Shown: positions 1-5,739 of the stretch, in pieces
Layout: every line of letters starts with the position of its first letter
Position numbering within the stretch: the first letter of the stretch is position 1
Assembly (NCBI GenBank): GCA_034434335.1
Contig: DAOTZS010000231.1
Location: 1 to 14,248, forward strand
Reading direction: 5' to 3'
From: DAOTZS01 sp034434335
GTDB lineage: Bacteria; Chloroflexota; Anaerolineae; CG2-30-64-16
Length of the DNA: 14,248 nucleotides
Notes under the pieces: generated by a model
The model's input: the letters and a program-made list of their open reading frames with translations, nothing else
What the model was told of the DNA's origin: nothing
Databases searched by the model: none
Position numbers and translations under genes: made by a program

Positions 1-2
1 AT

Positions 3-90
3 GGGGGTTTCTGGGGCGGCGAAGCCGCCCCAGAAACCCCCACACTTGGGATTTCCCCCGCTCTCCCCTCCCAGGGGAGAGCGGGGGAAA
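3..90. repeat. Two adjacent perfect GC-rich hairpins
   Basis: Positions 3-20 pair perfectly with 24-41 around a GAA loop (18 bp, with GGCGGC-GAA-GCCGCC at the tip). Positions 52-69 pair perfectly with 73-90 around CCC (18 bp, core GCTCTCCCCT / AGGGGAGAGC). The same two-part design, a hairpin with a GGC-GAA-GCC tip followed by a C-rich/G-rich hairpin, recurs at 9821-9936, so this is a dispersed repeat family rather than a single terminator. It lies downstream of the minus-strand CpsD-like gene and could stabilise or end that transcript, but no T-run follows on the minus strand. Confidence 0.75.
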
Positions 91-119
91 GAGGGTGAGA
101 AGGGTCACGCACTGGCTGC

Positions 120-149
120 AAAATGCCAGAATCTAAACTTAACCTGGCA
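120..149 (-). terminator. Weak possible terminator of the wzz operon
   Basis: On the minus strand TGCCAG (149-144) pairs with CTGGCA (129-124) across a 14-nt loop and is followed by TTTT (123-120). The six-pair stem with a long loop is weak, so this is tentative. It is the first terminator-like structure after the CpsD-like stop codon. The rest of 91-251 shows nothing recognisable. Confidence 0.25.
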
Positions 150-251
150 CTAACCCTCTAGAAATTGACAAGACACCCTGGCATGTTCATCAGCCAAGAT
201 TAGCTACTGCCCATCTGCCGTGCACAAGCCATCAGGGCGAGAGGTACTTGC

Positions 252-911
252 TCAGACGGGCATCCATGGTACGTTGACCAGCACCACCCCTACGAGGCGG
301 GCCCCTACCCTCTCCAGCAGATCTTTGGCTTGCCGGGCTACCTGCTGTTTGGTACGGCCGGCGCTCACCGTTAGCAAGACGCCATCCACCCGGGTCGCCA
401 GCATGGCGGCATCGGTTGCCAACGTCACCGGCGGGGCATCAAACAGCACAATGTCGGCCTCATCGCGCAGCCGGGAGATCAGGGTTACCATGGCTGGGGT
501 GGCGATGAGATCGGAGGGAATTTCCACCGCCGGACCACTGCTCAGCAGCCGCAGGTTACGCACCTTGGTAGGCTGCAAGGGCAGTGCTTCCCGCGGTTGC
601 CCGGACTGGGCAGATGGGTCTTCCTGCAGTACGGTTGTGACCCCCGCAGTGTTATCCAGGCCAAAAAGGGTATGCTGGGCCGGATGGCGCAGGTCACAAT
701 CCGCCAGGATGACTTGCTGCCCTACCCTGGCAAAGGTCACAGCCAGATTGGCGACGGGGACGGCTTTGTCCTCGTCTGCCCCGGCTGCCACGACCAGGAG
801 GGTACGCAGAGGCGCCTCGCGGCCTATAGCCATGAGGTTGAGGCGTAAACGCCGGTAAGCTTCAGCAGCAGGAGAGGTGGGGTTGGTAAGTGTAATCAAG
901 TTGCTGCTCAT
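252..911 (-). CDS. CpsD/Wze-type ATPase with degenerate P-loop (pseudo BY-kinase)
   Basis: A 219-residue protein of the bacterial tyrosine kinase (BY-kinase, CpsD/CapB/Wze) fold, the cytoplasmic partner of Wzz-type chain-length proteins. Visible family marks are the N-terminal PTSPAAEAYRRLRLNL helix (11-26), the Walker A' strand ILADCDLRHP (68-77), SGPAVEIPSDLI (125-136), matching the family's GPxPPNPxELL, and Walker B IVLFDAPP (154-161). The Walker A site is broken: where the family has GxxxxGK[ST], this has GADEDKAV (44-51), so the lysine stays but the second glycine is Asp and the Ser/Thr is Ala. There is no C-terminal tyrosine cluster. I infer a protein that can still dock on Wzz but is unlikely to be a normal ATPase or kinase. 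It is the last gene of the operon, 30 nt after the coiled-coil gene. The ATG at 911 has AGGA about 10 nt upstream. A ParA/MinD-like role is less likely given the neighbours. Confidence 0.85.
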   Translation of the reverse strand: MSSNLITLTNPTSPAAEAYRRLRLNLMAIGREAPLRTLLVVAAGADEDKAVPVANLAVTFARVGQQVILADCDLRHPAQHTLFGLDNTAGVTTVLQEDPSAQSGQPREALPLQPTKVRNLRLLSSGPAVEIPSDLIATPAMVTLISRLRDEADIVLFDAPPVTLATDAAMLATRVDGVLLTVSAGRTKQQVARQAKDLLERVGARLVGVVLVNVPWMPV

Positions 912-941
912 CTATCTTGCTTCCTGGATGGGGCTTGCCCA

Positions 942-1718
942 TCAGAAGATCTTGGGAACAAAGGTAGGGGAATTGAGCACCTGCATCACATCTGTGCCAA
1001 AGCCGAGCACGATCAGGCCGAGGTTCTCTCCGCACTGCACCAGGCTCTTATCCACGTACAGCGATGCAATGGCGCCGATGAACTTCTTTGCGGCATATTC
1101 GGGGAAAAACTCGCGCGCTGTTGGCATCCTGTCAGCGAAATCTTGAATGAGTGCCGGGTCCAGGCGGCTTTTGGTTTCGTTGATCAGCACGTAGTCGGCA
1201 CATGCTGCTACCACATCAAACTCGCGCATGCGGCCAGGCTCGGCCGGATGTTGACGTCGCACGCGTACCGCCATGCTCTGGATACCCTCAGCGGGGCAGC
1301 CTACCACCTGCTGGAGGATGCGCGGTATACTGGGGGCGACCAGGTCCTCGGCCATTGTGCCCAGCTTATGCGACAGCTCACCCCATTTGCGGTTCATTTC
1401 GATGCGAGATTGGCGAGATTCTTCCTTGAATGCCAGCATCTCATCTTTGAACATTCGCATCTCATCCTTGAACCCTAACATGTCATCCTTGAATGCCAAC
1501 ATCTCATCTTTGAACGCCTGCATCTCGTCCTTGAAGGCCCGCATTTCATCTTTGAACGCCTGCATCTCATCTTTGAATTCGCGCATCTCGATCTGAAGCA
1601 GGCGTAATTCGCGCGACGTGCGCTCGACCTGGCGATCCACGCGGTCTACCGTGCGCACCAACTGTGCCATCATCTCTTCCAGAGAAGTTACCCGCGGTTC
1701 CAGAGCTGCATCTACCAT
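942..1718 (-). CDS. Coiled-coil protein with PD-(D/E)XK nuclease-like C-terminal domain
   Basis: A 258-residue protein. Residues 1-44 are helical and charged. Residues 48-96 are seven consecutive heptads of the form FKDEMxA, with a degenerate eighth, predicting a long coiled coil. Residues 120-258 form a compact domain containing REFDVVAACADYVLINETKS (165-184), which fits the D-x(n)-E-x-K core of PD-(D/E)XK nucleases (D168, E181, K183). The layout resembles coiled-coil plus restriction-like proteins (DUF3782 type) common in cyanobacteria and Chloroflexota, whose function is not established. I cannot tell whether it cuts DNA or is a structural relic. The ATG at 1718 was chosen because AAGGTGA lies 5 nt upstream; an in-frame GTG at 1727 is an alternative. 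It sits between the wzz and CpsD-like genes, an odd place for a nuclease fold. A MITE ends 20 nt upstream of the start. Confidence 0.8.
   Translation of the reverse strand: MVDAALEPRVTSLEEMMAQLVRTVDRVDRQVERTSRELRLLQIEMREFKDEMQAFKDEMRAFKDEMQAFKDEMLAFKDDMLGFKDEMRMFKDEMLAFKEESRQSRIEMNRKWGELSHKLGTMAEDLVAPSIPRILQQVVGCPAEGIQSMAVRVRRQHPAEPGRMREFDVVAACADYVLINETKSRLDPALIQDFADRMPTAREFFPEYAAKKFIGAIASLYVDKSLVQCGENLGLIVLGFGTDVMQVLNSPTFVPKIF
1431..1577 (-). repeat. Seven tandem 21-bp units encoding FKDEMxA heptads
   Basis: Seven in-frame 21-nt units (147 nt) inside the coiled-coil gene, each encoding Phe-Lys-Asp-(Glu/Asp)-Met-x-(Ala/Gly/Met). On the plus strand the recurring core is CATCTCATCTTTGAACGCC with a few substitutions. 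The near identity at DNA level, not just protein level, points to recent expansion by slippage or unequal crossing over, so copy number may differ between strains and change the length of the coiled coil by about 1 nm per unit. Confidence 0.9.
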
Positions 1719-1738
1719 ACCCCTCACCTTCCTTGCTT

Positions 1739-1917
1739 GTAACTATTCAGGCGGTGACTGGAAGTCACCCTTTTGGGGCCTGCGGCCAGAGGTCGGCGAA
1801 GGCCGACCTCTCTGGTGATGCACACATGAAAGGTGTCGGCGGAGAGGCAATCCGCCGGATCGCCCTAACTGGCACGAAGTGCCCAGGGAGGCCGATTTCA
1901 ATGGGCCTCAATAGTAC
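1739..1917. mobile_element. MITE copy A (179 bp) with 8-bp target duplication CCTTGCTT
   Basis: A non-autonomous palindromic element. The left end GTAACTATTCAGGC (1739-1752) is an inverted match to the right end GCCTCAATAGTAC (1905-1917; one substitution, one deleted T). It is flanked by the perfect 8-bp direct repeat CCTTGCTT at 1731-1738 and 1918-1925. Internal hairpins: GGTGACT-GGA-AGTCACC then C and TTTT (1753-1774, terminator-like for the plus strand), AGAGGTCGGC-GAAG-GCCGACCTCT (1788-1811), and GGCAC-GAA-GTGCC (1871-1883). It has no coding capacity. GTAA-starting ends with 8-bp duplications are features of the IS66 family, which is the likely source of the transposase; that link is an inference. 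It lies between the wzz stop codon and the start of the next gene. Confidence 0.9.
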
Positions 1918-1923
1918 CCTTGC

Positions 1924-2610
1924 TTATCCCTTGGGTTCTACATAGGGCTTCTCTGTCGTGGATGCCGGGATAGCTCCCAGTACTGGTAAGCCCAGAACGC
2001 GCTCTACCATTTCGGTGCTGGCCAGGATATCAGCCGCCATCCATTCCAGAGCCAGCGCGATCAACGCGCCGATCACTGCACCCAATATGCCCCCCACCAG
2101 TGCATTGATCAGCGGCTTGGGCTTATACAGGGTGGCGTCAATCACGCTATCTACCAGCTTGACTTCGATCCGATCCCTTTTGTCTTGCGTCTCGTAGTAG
2201 GCCACCCGTTCATCTACGAACTCATTAGCCATCGTCGAGGCGATCCGTTTGGCCACTTCGGGGTCCTGGTCCTGTGCATCTATCCGAATCAGAAAGTTCT
2301 CTGGCTCGGCACTGACGATCACCTTAGCCAACAGGTCGTAGGAGTTCATATCGAGCTGCGCCCGCGCGATGACCCGGTTGGCCATATCGTGGGTCTTGAT
2401 GTTGTTGACGAAGTTGCGCAGCAAGTCTTTGGCGCTGTTGCCCAGGCCCCAGTCTGGGCGGGCAGGCACAGCGCTGATCCTGGCTGTCGCGCGATAGATC
2501 TTTGTCTGCACCTTGCTGACACCGAATGTGGCGACGGCTGCTACGACGGCTACCAGCAGTACAATCCAACCCCGCCGACGCAACACCTCAAGATATGCTC
2601 GCAGCTCCAT
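1924..2610 (-). CDS. Wzz/CpsC-type polysaccharide chain-length determinant
   Basis: A 228-residue polysaccharide co-polymerase. It starts MELRAYLEVLRRRGWIVLL, the usual short cytoplasmic N-terminus of Wzz proteins. A first membrane segment covers about residues 15-33, then a periplasmic or external helical domain (35-160). A second membrane segment (about 167-190) follows PKPLINALVGGILGAVIGAL, the proline/glycine-rich TM2 motif of the family. The short cytoplasmic tail EWMAADILASTEMVERVLGLPVLGAIP is the segment that normally contacts or leads into the BY-kinase. The external domain is short compared with enterobacterial Wzz, as in CpsC-type proteins. The ATG at 2610 is fixed by GGGGAGG 7 nt upstream; the open frame further upstream runs into MITE copy B and is not coding. 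The partner CpsD-like gene lies two genes downstream. The stop codon sits at the edge of a MITE insertion. Confidence 0.9.
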   Translation of the reverse strand: MELRAYLEVLRRRGWIVLLVAVVAAVATFGVSKVQTKIYRATARISAVPARPDWGLGNSAKDLLRNFVNNIKTHDMANRVIARAQLDMNSYDLLAKVIVSAEPENFLIRIDAQDQDPEVAKRIASTMANEFVDERVAYYETQDKRDRIEVKLVDSVIDATLYKPKPLINALVGGILGAVIGALIALALEWMAADILASTEMVERVLGLPVLGAIPASTTEKPYVEPKG

Positions 2611-2667
2611 AAACAATCCTCCCCTTGCCAAACCGGGCCCTGGGTGGTCGCCTGACGTTCTTCTGGA

Positions 2668-2830
2668 GTAACTATTCGGCGGTGACTGGAAGTCACCCTT
2701 TTTGGGCCTGCGGCCAGAGGTCGGCCTTCGCCGACCTCTCTCATGATGCATACATGAAGGGCCTCGGCGGAGGCCGACACCCGGCACGAAGTGCCCAGGA
2801 GGGGCGATTTCGATCGGCCTGAATAGTTAC
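2668..2830. mobile_element. MITE copy B (163 bp) with 8-bp target duplication CTTCTGGA
   Basis: Second copy of the same element in the same orientation. Left end GTAACTATTCGGC (2668-2680), right end GCCTGAATAGTTAC (2817-2830), flanked by perfect CTTCTGGA repeats at 2660-2667 and 2831-2838. It shares with copy A the GGTGACT-GGA-AGTCACC plus T-run hairpin (2681-2703), GGCCTGCGGCC, the AGAGGTCGGC hairpin (2716-2739) and GGCAC-GAA-GTGCC (2783-2795). It is shorter than copy A in the stretch before the last hairpin. It lies between the predicted wzz promoter and the wzz start codon, so it should be transcribed as part of the leader. Confidence 0.9.
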
Positions 2831-2847
2831 CTTCTGGAAACAATAAC

Positions 2848-2877
2848 ATTTTACATGCAAAACATTGATTCTGCCAA
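2848..2877 (-). promoter_or_regulatory. Predicted sigma-70 promoter of the wzz operon
   Basis: On the minus strand TTGGCA (2877-2872) and TAAAAT (2853-2848) are separated by 18 bp; each differs from consensus at one base. Transcription would start near 2841, just outside MITE copy B, giving a leader of roughly 230 nt that contains the element. No operator is evident. Positions 2878-2960 show nothing else recognisable. Confidence 0.55.
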
Positions 2878-2960
2878 ACGGTCAGCCCACGTGGAGACGA
2901 CCTGAGCCCTGTTCGTGTTCCGACACGGCAGCCATTCAGGCCGGCGAACACAGTTCCCGG

Positions 2961-3002
2961 CAAAAAACAAAGGGGGCGGGACACCGAACGGGTCCCGCCC
3001 CC
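2961..3002 (-). terminator. Rho-independent terminator of the hsp20 pair
   Basis: On the minus strand AGGGGGCGGGAC (3002-2991) pairs with GTCCCGCCCCCT (2982-2971) as a perfect 12-bp stem, then a T-rich tail TTGTTTTTTG (2970-2961). It lies about 40 nt past the stop of the second hsp20 gene. A smaller hairpin TGAGCCA / TGGCTCA at 3020-3037 precedes it. Confidence 0.9.
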
Positions 3003-3042
3003 TGTTCAACATCGGAACTGAGCCATCCTTGGCTCAGGCCAC

Positions 3043-3489
3043 TTACTTGCTCACCACCTGGATCGTCTTCGGCTTGACCGATTCGGCCTTAGGGATGGTG
3101 AGGGTAAGGAGGCCGTTCTCGAATCTCGCCTCCGCCTTGTCGGCGTCCACCGGGATGTTGATATTCAAAGTGCGCTGGAACTTGCCGTAGGCCCGCTCCT
3201 GCAGAACGTAGTCCACGTTCTCCAGGGGTGCCGGGCGCTCGCCCTTGATGGTCAGGGTGTCACCCTCGATCGTGATCTCCACATCTTCCGGCTTCAGGCC
3301 GGGCATGTTGGCCACGATCACGATCTCTTCGGGCGTCACATAGGCATCCAGCGGCAGCCGGAAGTAGCGATCCCGAGCTTCTGTCCGGCGGCGAGCCGGC
3401 ATCCAGGTGTCCTCAAACAGACGGTCCATCGCCTCGCGCAGCGTGATCACATCGCGAAACGGATCCCAGCGGGTCAGGAAATCAACCAT
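3043..3489 (-). CDS. Hsp20 / alpha-crystallin family small heat shock protein
   Basis: A 148-residue ATP-independent holdase that keeps unfolding proteins from aggregating in the cytoplasm. The N-terminus MVDFLTRWDPFRDVITLREAMDRLFED is typical of class A bacterial Hsp20. The alpha-crystallin domain covers about residues 43-136, with the conserved MPGLKPEDVEITIEGDTLTIKGE stretch beginning at 62 and the closing GLLTLTIPKAE signature (126-136). The tail ends KTIQVVSK, containing the I-x-V motif that docks in neighbouring subunits. The ATG at 3489 was chosen for AAGGAGAG upstream. It is the second gene of the pair and is followed by a strong terminator. It differs clearly in sequence from the other copy, so the duplication is not recent. 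Confidence 0.95.
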   Translation of the reverse strand: MVDFLTRWDPFRDVITLREAMDRLFEDTWMPARRRTEARDRYFRLPLDAYVTPEEIVIVANMPGLKPEDVEITIEGDTLTIKGERPAPLENVDYVLQERAYGKFQRTLNINIPVDADKAEARFENGLLTLTIPKAESVKPKTIQVVSK

Positions 3490-3597
3490 AGTTCTCTCTC
3501 CTTGGCGACGTATACAAAGTGTCACCCATCGTTCGGCGGTCCTGCTCCGCAGACCCCCTTTAGGGAATAGCACCGCCACGAACCTTCAGGTATGCCT

Positions 3598-3622
3598 GGT
3601 GGGGGCTGTCAAAGCCCCCACC
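3598..3622. other. Perfect hairpin between the two hsp20 genes
   Basis: GGTGGGGGCT (3598-3607) pairs with AGCCCCCACC (3613-3622) around a 5-nt loop. It begins about 15 nt past the stop of the first-transcribed hsp20. No T-run follows on the minus strand, so it is more likely a 3'-end stabiliser or partial terminator than a full stop. It could set different amounts of the two proteins from one transcript. Confidence 0.6.
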
Positions 3623-3637
3623 ACCCCAGGTTCAAAA

Positions 3638-4087
3638 TTACTTGGCTACCACCTTGATGGTCTTGGCCTTGATCTCTTCGGTCTTGGGCAGCTCCAGGGT
3701 CAGGACGCCATGCTCGAAGGTGGCCTTCACCTTGTCGGTGTTGAGGCCGGCCGGCAAAGTGATCTGCCGGCAGAAGTTGCCATAGCGGCGCTCCTGGCGC
3801 AGGTAGTTGCGCTTCTCCGTCTTCTCTTCCGACTTGAACTCGCCCTTGATGGTCAGGAGATCACCCGTGATCGTAACTTCGATATCCTCGGGCTTGACCC
3901 CAGGGACAGCAGCCTTAACCACCAGGTGGTCGTCGGTTTCATACATGTCCACTGGCAACAGGCTGGCTGGGCTCTCAGGGAATTCGAACCAGCCAGGGCG
4001 GAAGAACGCCTCTTCGAACAAACGATCCATCGCCTCACGCAGGTTCATCAGCTCACGAGCCGGACTCCATCGTACAAGATCAGCCAT
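3638..4087 (-). CDS. Hsp20 / alpha-crystallin family small heat shock protein
   Basis: A 149-residue small heat shock protein, first of the tandem pair. MADLVRWSPARELMNLREAMDRLFEEAF is followed by an alpha-crystallin domain (about 44-137) with VPGVKPEDIEVTITGDLLTIKGE, the RQERRYGNFCRQITLP strand region and the closing GVLTLELPK (127-135). The tail AKTIKVVAK carries the I-x-V docking motif. The start at 4087 is supported by GGAGGTG 4 nt upstream. The 148-nt gap to the second copy suggests one transcript. I see no CIRCE or other clear heat-shock operator upstream. A TAGGAT box at about 4158-4163 on the minus strand lacks a convincing -35. Confidence 0.95.
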   Translation of the reverse strand: MADLVRWSPARELMNLREAMDRLFEEAFFRPGWFEFPESPASLLPVDMYETDDHLVVKAAVPGVKPEDIEVTITGDLLTIKGEFKSEEKTEKRNYLRQERRYGNFCRQITLPAGLNTDKVKATFEHGVLTLELPKTEEIKAKTIKVVAK

Positions 4088-4221
4088 CGCACACCTCCTT
4101 TTTACTGGGGTAATCGCTTACTGCTTGGGGCCAACGCCCCGCACTGTCACGGCCCTATCCTATGCGGGGTGTGTTAGAACAGCATTGGATTATCGTTAGA
4201 GTTATGTAAGACGGCGGGTTT

Positions 4222-4250
4222 TTGACAGGGCAGGGTATCGCGTGTATCCT
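4222..4250 (+). promoter_or_regulatory. Predicted sigma-70 promoter for obgE-nadD
   Basis: A perfect -35 TTGACA (4222-4227), a 17-bp spacer and TATCCT (4245-4250, four of six consensus bases). Transcription would start near 4257, giving a leader of about 200 nt that includes the three hairpins at 4281-4423. Confidence 0.55.
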
Positions 4251-4280
4251 CTGTGAGGTTGACGGCCCCGTGTTGGGGTG

Positions 4281-4423
4281 GCCATCCGCGCGCATATGTA
4301 GTGCGAGCTTTAGCTCGCACCTTGAGCTTCGGTTTGTGTCTCTGGTGCGGGGCGAGCTGAAGCTCGCCATACATGCCAGCGAACCAGGCCGCGCGTATAT
4401 GTAATGCGAGCTTTAGCTCGCAC
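4281..4423. repeat. Three-unit REP-like hairpin array upstream of obgE
   Basis: Unit 1, GTGCGAGCT-TT-AGCTCGCAC (4301-4320), and unit 3, TGCGAGCT-TT-AGCTCGCA (4405-4422), are direct repeats that share the preceding CCGCGCG(C/T)ATATGTA(G/A)TGCG context. Unit 2, GGCGAGCT-GA-AGCTCGCC (4351-4368), followed by ATACATGC, is the same unit inverted. The forward-inverted-forward arrangement is typical of REP/BIME-type repeats, which usually sit between genes. Here they would fall in the obgE leader. Confidence 0.8.
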
Positions 4424-4458
4424 TACACCTCGGCGATTCTCGGGGCGGGCAGGTTGAG

Positions 4459-5739
4459 ATGTTTTTCGATGAAGCTAAGATCTATGTGAAGGCCGGCGAC
4501 GGCGGCAACGGGGTTGTGGCTTTTCGCCGCGAGGCCCATGTGCCGCGCGGAGGTCCCAGTGGCGGCAACGGCGGCAAAGGTGGCGACGTCTACCTGGTGG
4601 CAGACCCCCAGGTCAACACCCTGTTAGCTTTCAGCAAGCAGGTTCACTTCAGGGCACCAGATGGCGAACACGGCCGAGGGAAAAACCAGACAGGTGCCCA
4701 GGGCGCAGACCTCCTGATCCCTGTGCCGGTGGGCACCGTGGCCTATGATGCCGAGACGGGTGCCTTGCTGGCGGATCTTGTGGTGCCCGGCCAGAAGGCT
4801 CTGATCGCGCGCGGCGGCCGTGGTGGCCGTGGCAACCGGGCCTTTCGCTCACCCACCAACCAGGCCCCGCGCATTGCCGAGAACGGCGAGCCGGGCCAGG
4901 CGCTATGGGTGCGCCTGGAGCTGAAGTTGTTGGCCGATGTAGGTATCGTTGGGGTGCCCAACGCCGGCAAGTCAACCTTGCTGGCACGGGTCAGCGCAGC
5001 GCGACCTAAGATAGCCGATTATCCTTTTACCACCCTGGAACCCAGCCTGGGGGTGGTCAGCGCGGGGCAGCGCGATATGGTATGGGCCGACATCCCAGGG
5101 CTGATCGAGGGTGCCCATGCCGGCGCAGGGTTGGGGCATAAGTTCCTCCGCCATATTGAGCGCACGCGACTTCTGATCCATCTGCTCAATGGCCTTAGCC
5201 CAGACCCGGTGGGGGACTATGAGGCCGTGAACCAGGAGCTATATCTCTTTAGCCCCCGCCTGGCCGACAAGGCACAGATCGTGGTCCTGAACAAGATGGA
5301 CTTGCCGGAGGTCAGGCAACGATGGCCTGCGGTGGCTACCGCGCTGCAAGCCCGGGGGGTGGCCGAGCCGCTGGCCATCTCGGCTGCCTCCGGCGAAGGG
5401 GTGGACCTGCTCATCCACCGCGCGGCTGAGCTGTTGGCCAGCTTGCCCGTTCCTCCGCCACCGGCCGAGGTCGAGCCCGTCGTGGTGCCAGAGGGAGCGG
5501 ACGATGCCCGCTTCACCGTGACGCGCGAGCCAGACGGCGCGTGGCGGGTGAGCGGTCAGCGCATTGAGCGGGTGGTGGCCATGACCCGCTGGGAATACTA
5601 CGATGCCGTAATGCGTTTCCAGCGCATTCTGGACGCCCTGGGCATCAGCGAAGCCTTGCGCCAGGCCGGCGTGCGTTCGGGTGATACTGTGCGTATTGGG
5701 CAGACAGAATTGGAATGGAGTGAAGAAGATGGTTCCTGA
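4459..5739 (+). CDS. obgE: GTPase ObgE/CgtA
   Basis: A 426-residue essential GTPase acting in 50S ribosome assembly and stress signalling. The glycine-rich Obg fold covers residues 1-158 (KAGDGGNGVVAFRREAHVPRGGPSGG near the start). The G domain has G1 GVPNAGKS (165-172), G2 TT (191-192), G3 DIPG (211-214), G4 NKMD (278-281) and G5 SAASGEG (308-314). The C-terminal OCT domain (about 350-420) is present, as in Bacillus-type rather than all Obg proteins. Length and motifs are complete and normal. The start at ATG 4459 gives the canonical MFFDEAKIYVKAGDGG; only a weak AGGTTGAG precedes it. nadD overlaps its last 11 bp, so translational coupling is likely. Confidence 0.98.
   Translation: MFFDEAKIYVKAGDGGNGVVAFRREAHVPRGGPSGGNGGKGGDVYLVADPQVNTLLAFSKQVHFRAPDGEHGRGKNQTGAQGADLLIPVPVGTVAYDAETGALLADLVVPGQKALIARGGRGGRGNRAFRSPTNQAPRIAENGEPGQALWVRLELKLLADVGIVGVPNAGKSTLLARVSAARPKIADYPFTTLEPSLGVVSAGQRDMVWADIPGLIEGAHAGAGLGHKFLRHIERTRLLIHLLNGLSPDPVGDYEAVNQELYLFSPRLADKAQIVVLNKMDLPEVRQRWPAVATALQARGVAEPLAISAASGEGVDLLIHRAAELLASLPVPPPPAEVEPVVVPEGADDARFTVTREPDGAWRVSGQRIERVVAMTRWEYYDAVMRFQRILDALGISEALRQAGVRSGDTVRIGQTELEWSEEDGS

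Noticed and set aside
1431..1577. CRISPR array
   Set aside because: The 21-bp units are contiguous with no spacers and encode in-frame heptads.
2611..2787. Upstream extension of the wzz frame by 59 residues
   Set aside because: The extension lies in MITE copy B and its flank, and the strong GGGGAGG site fixes the start at 2610.
4088..4200. CIRCE/HrcA operator for the hsp20 genes
   Set aside because: No TTAGCACTC / GAGTGCTAA pair is present.
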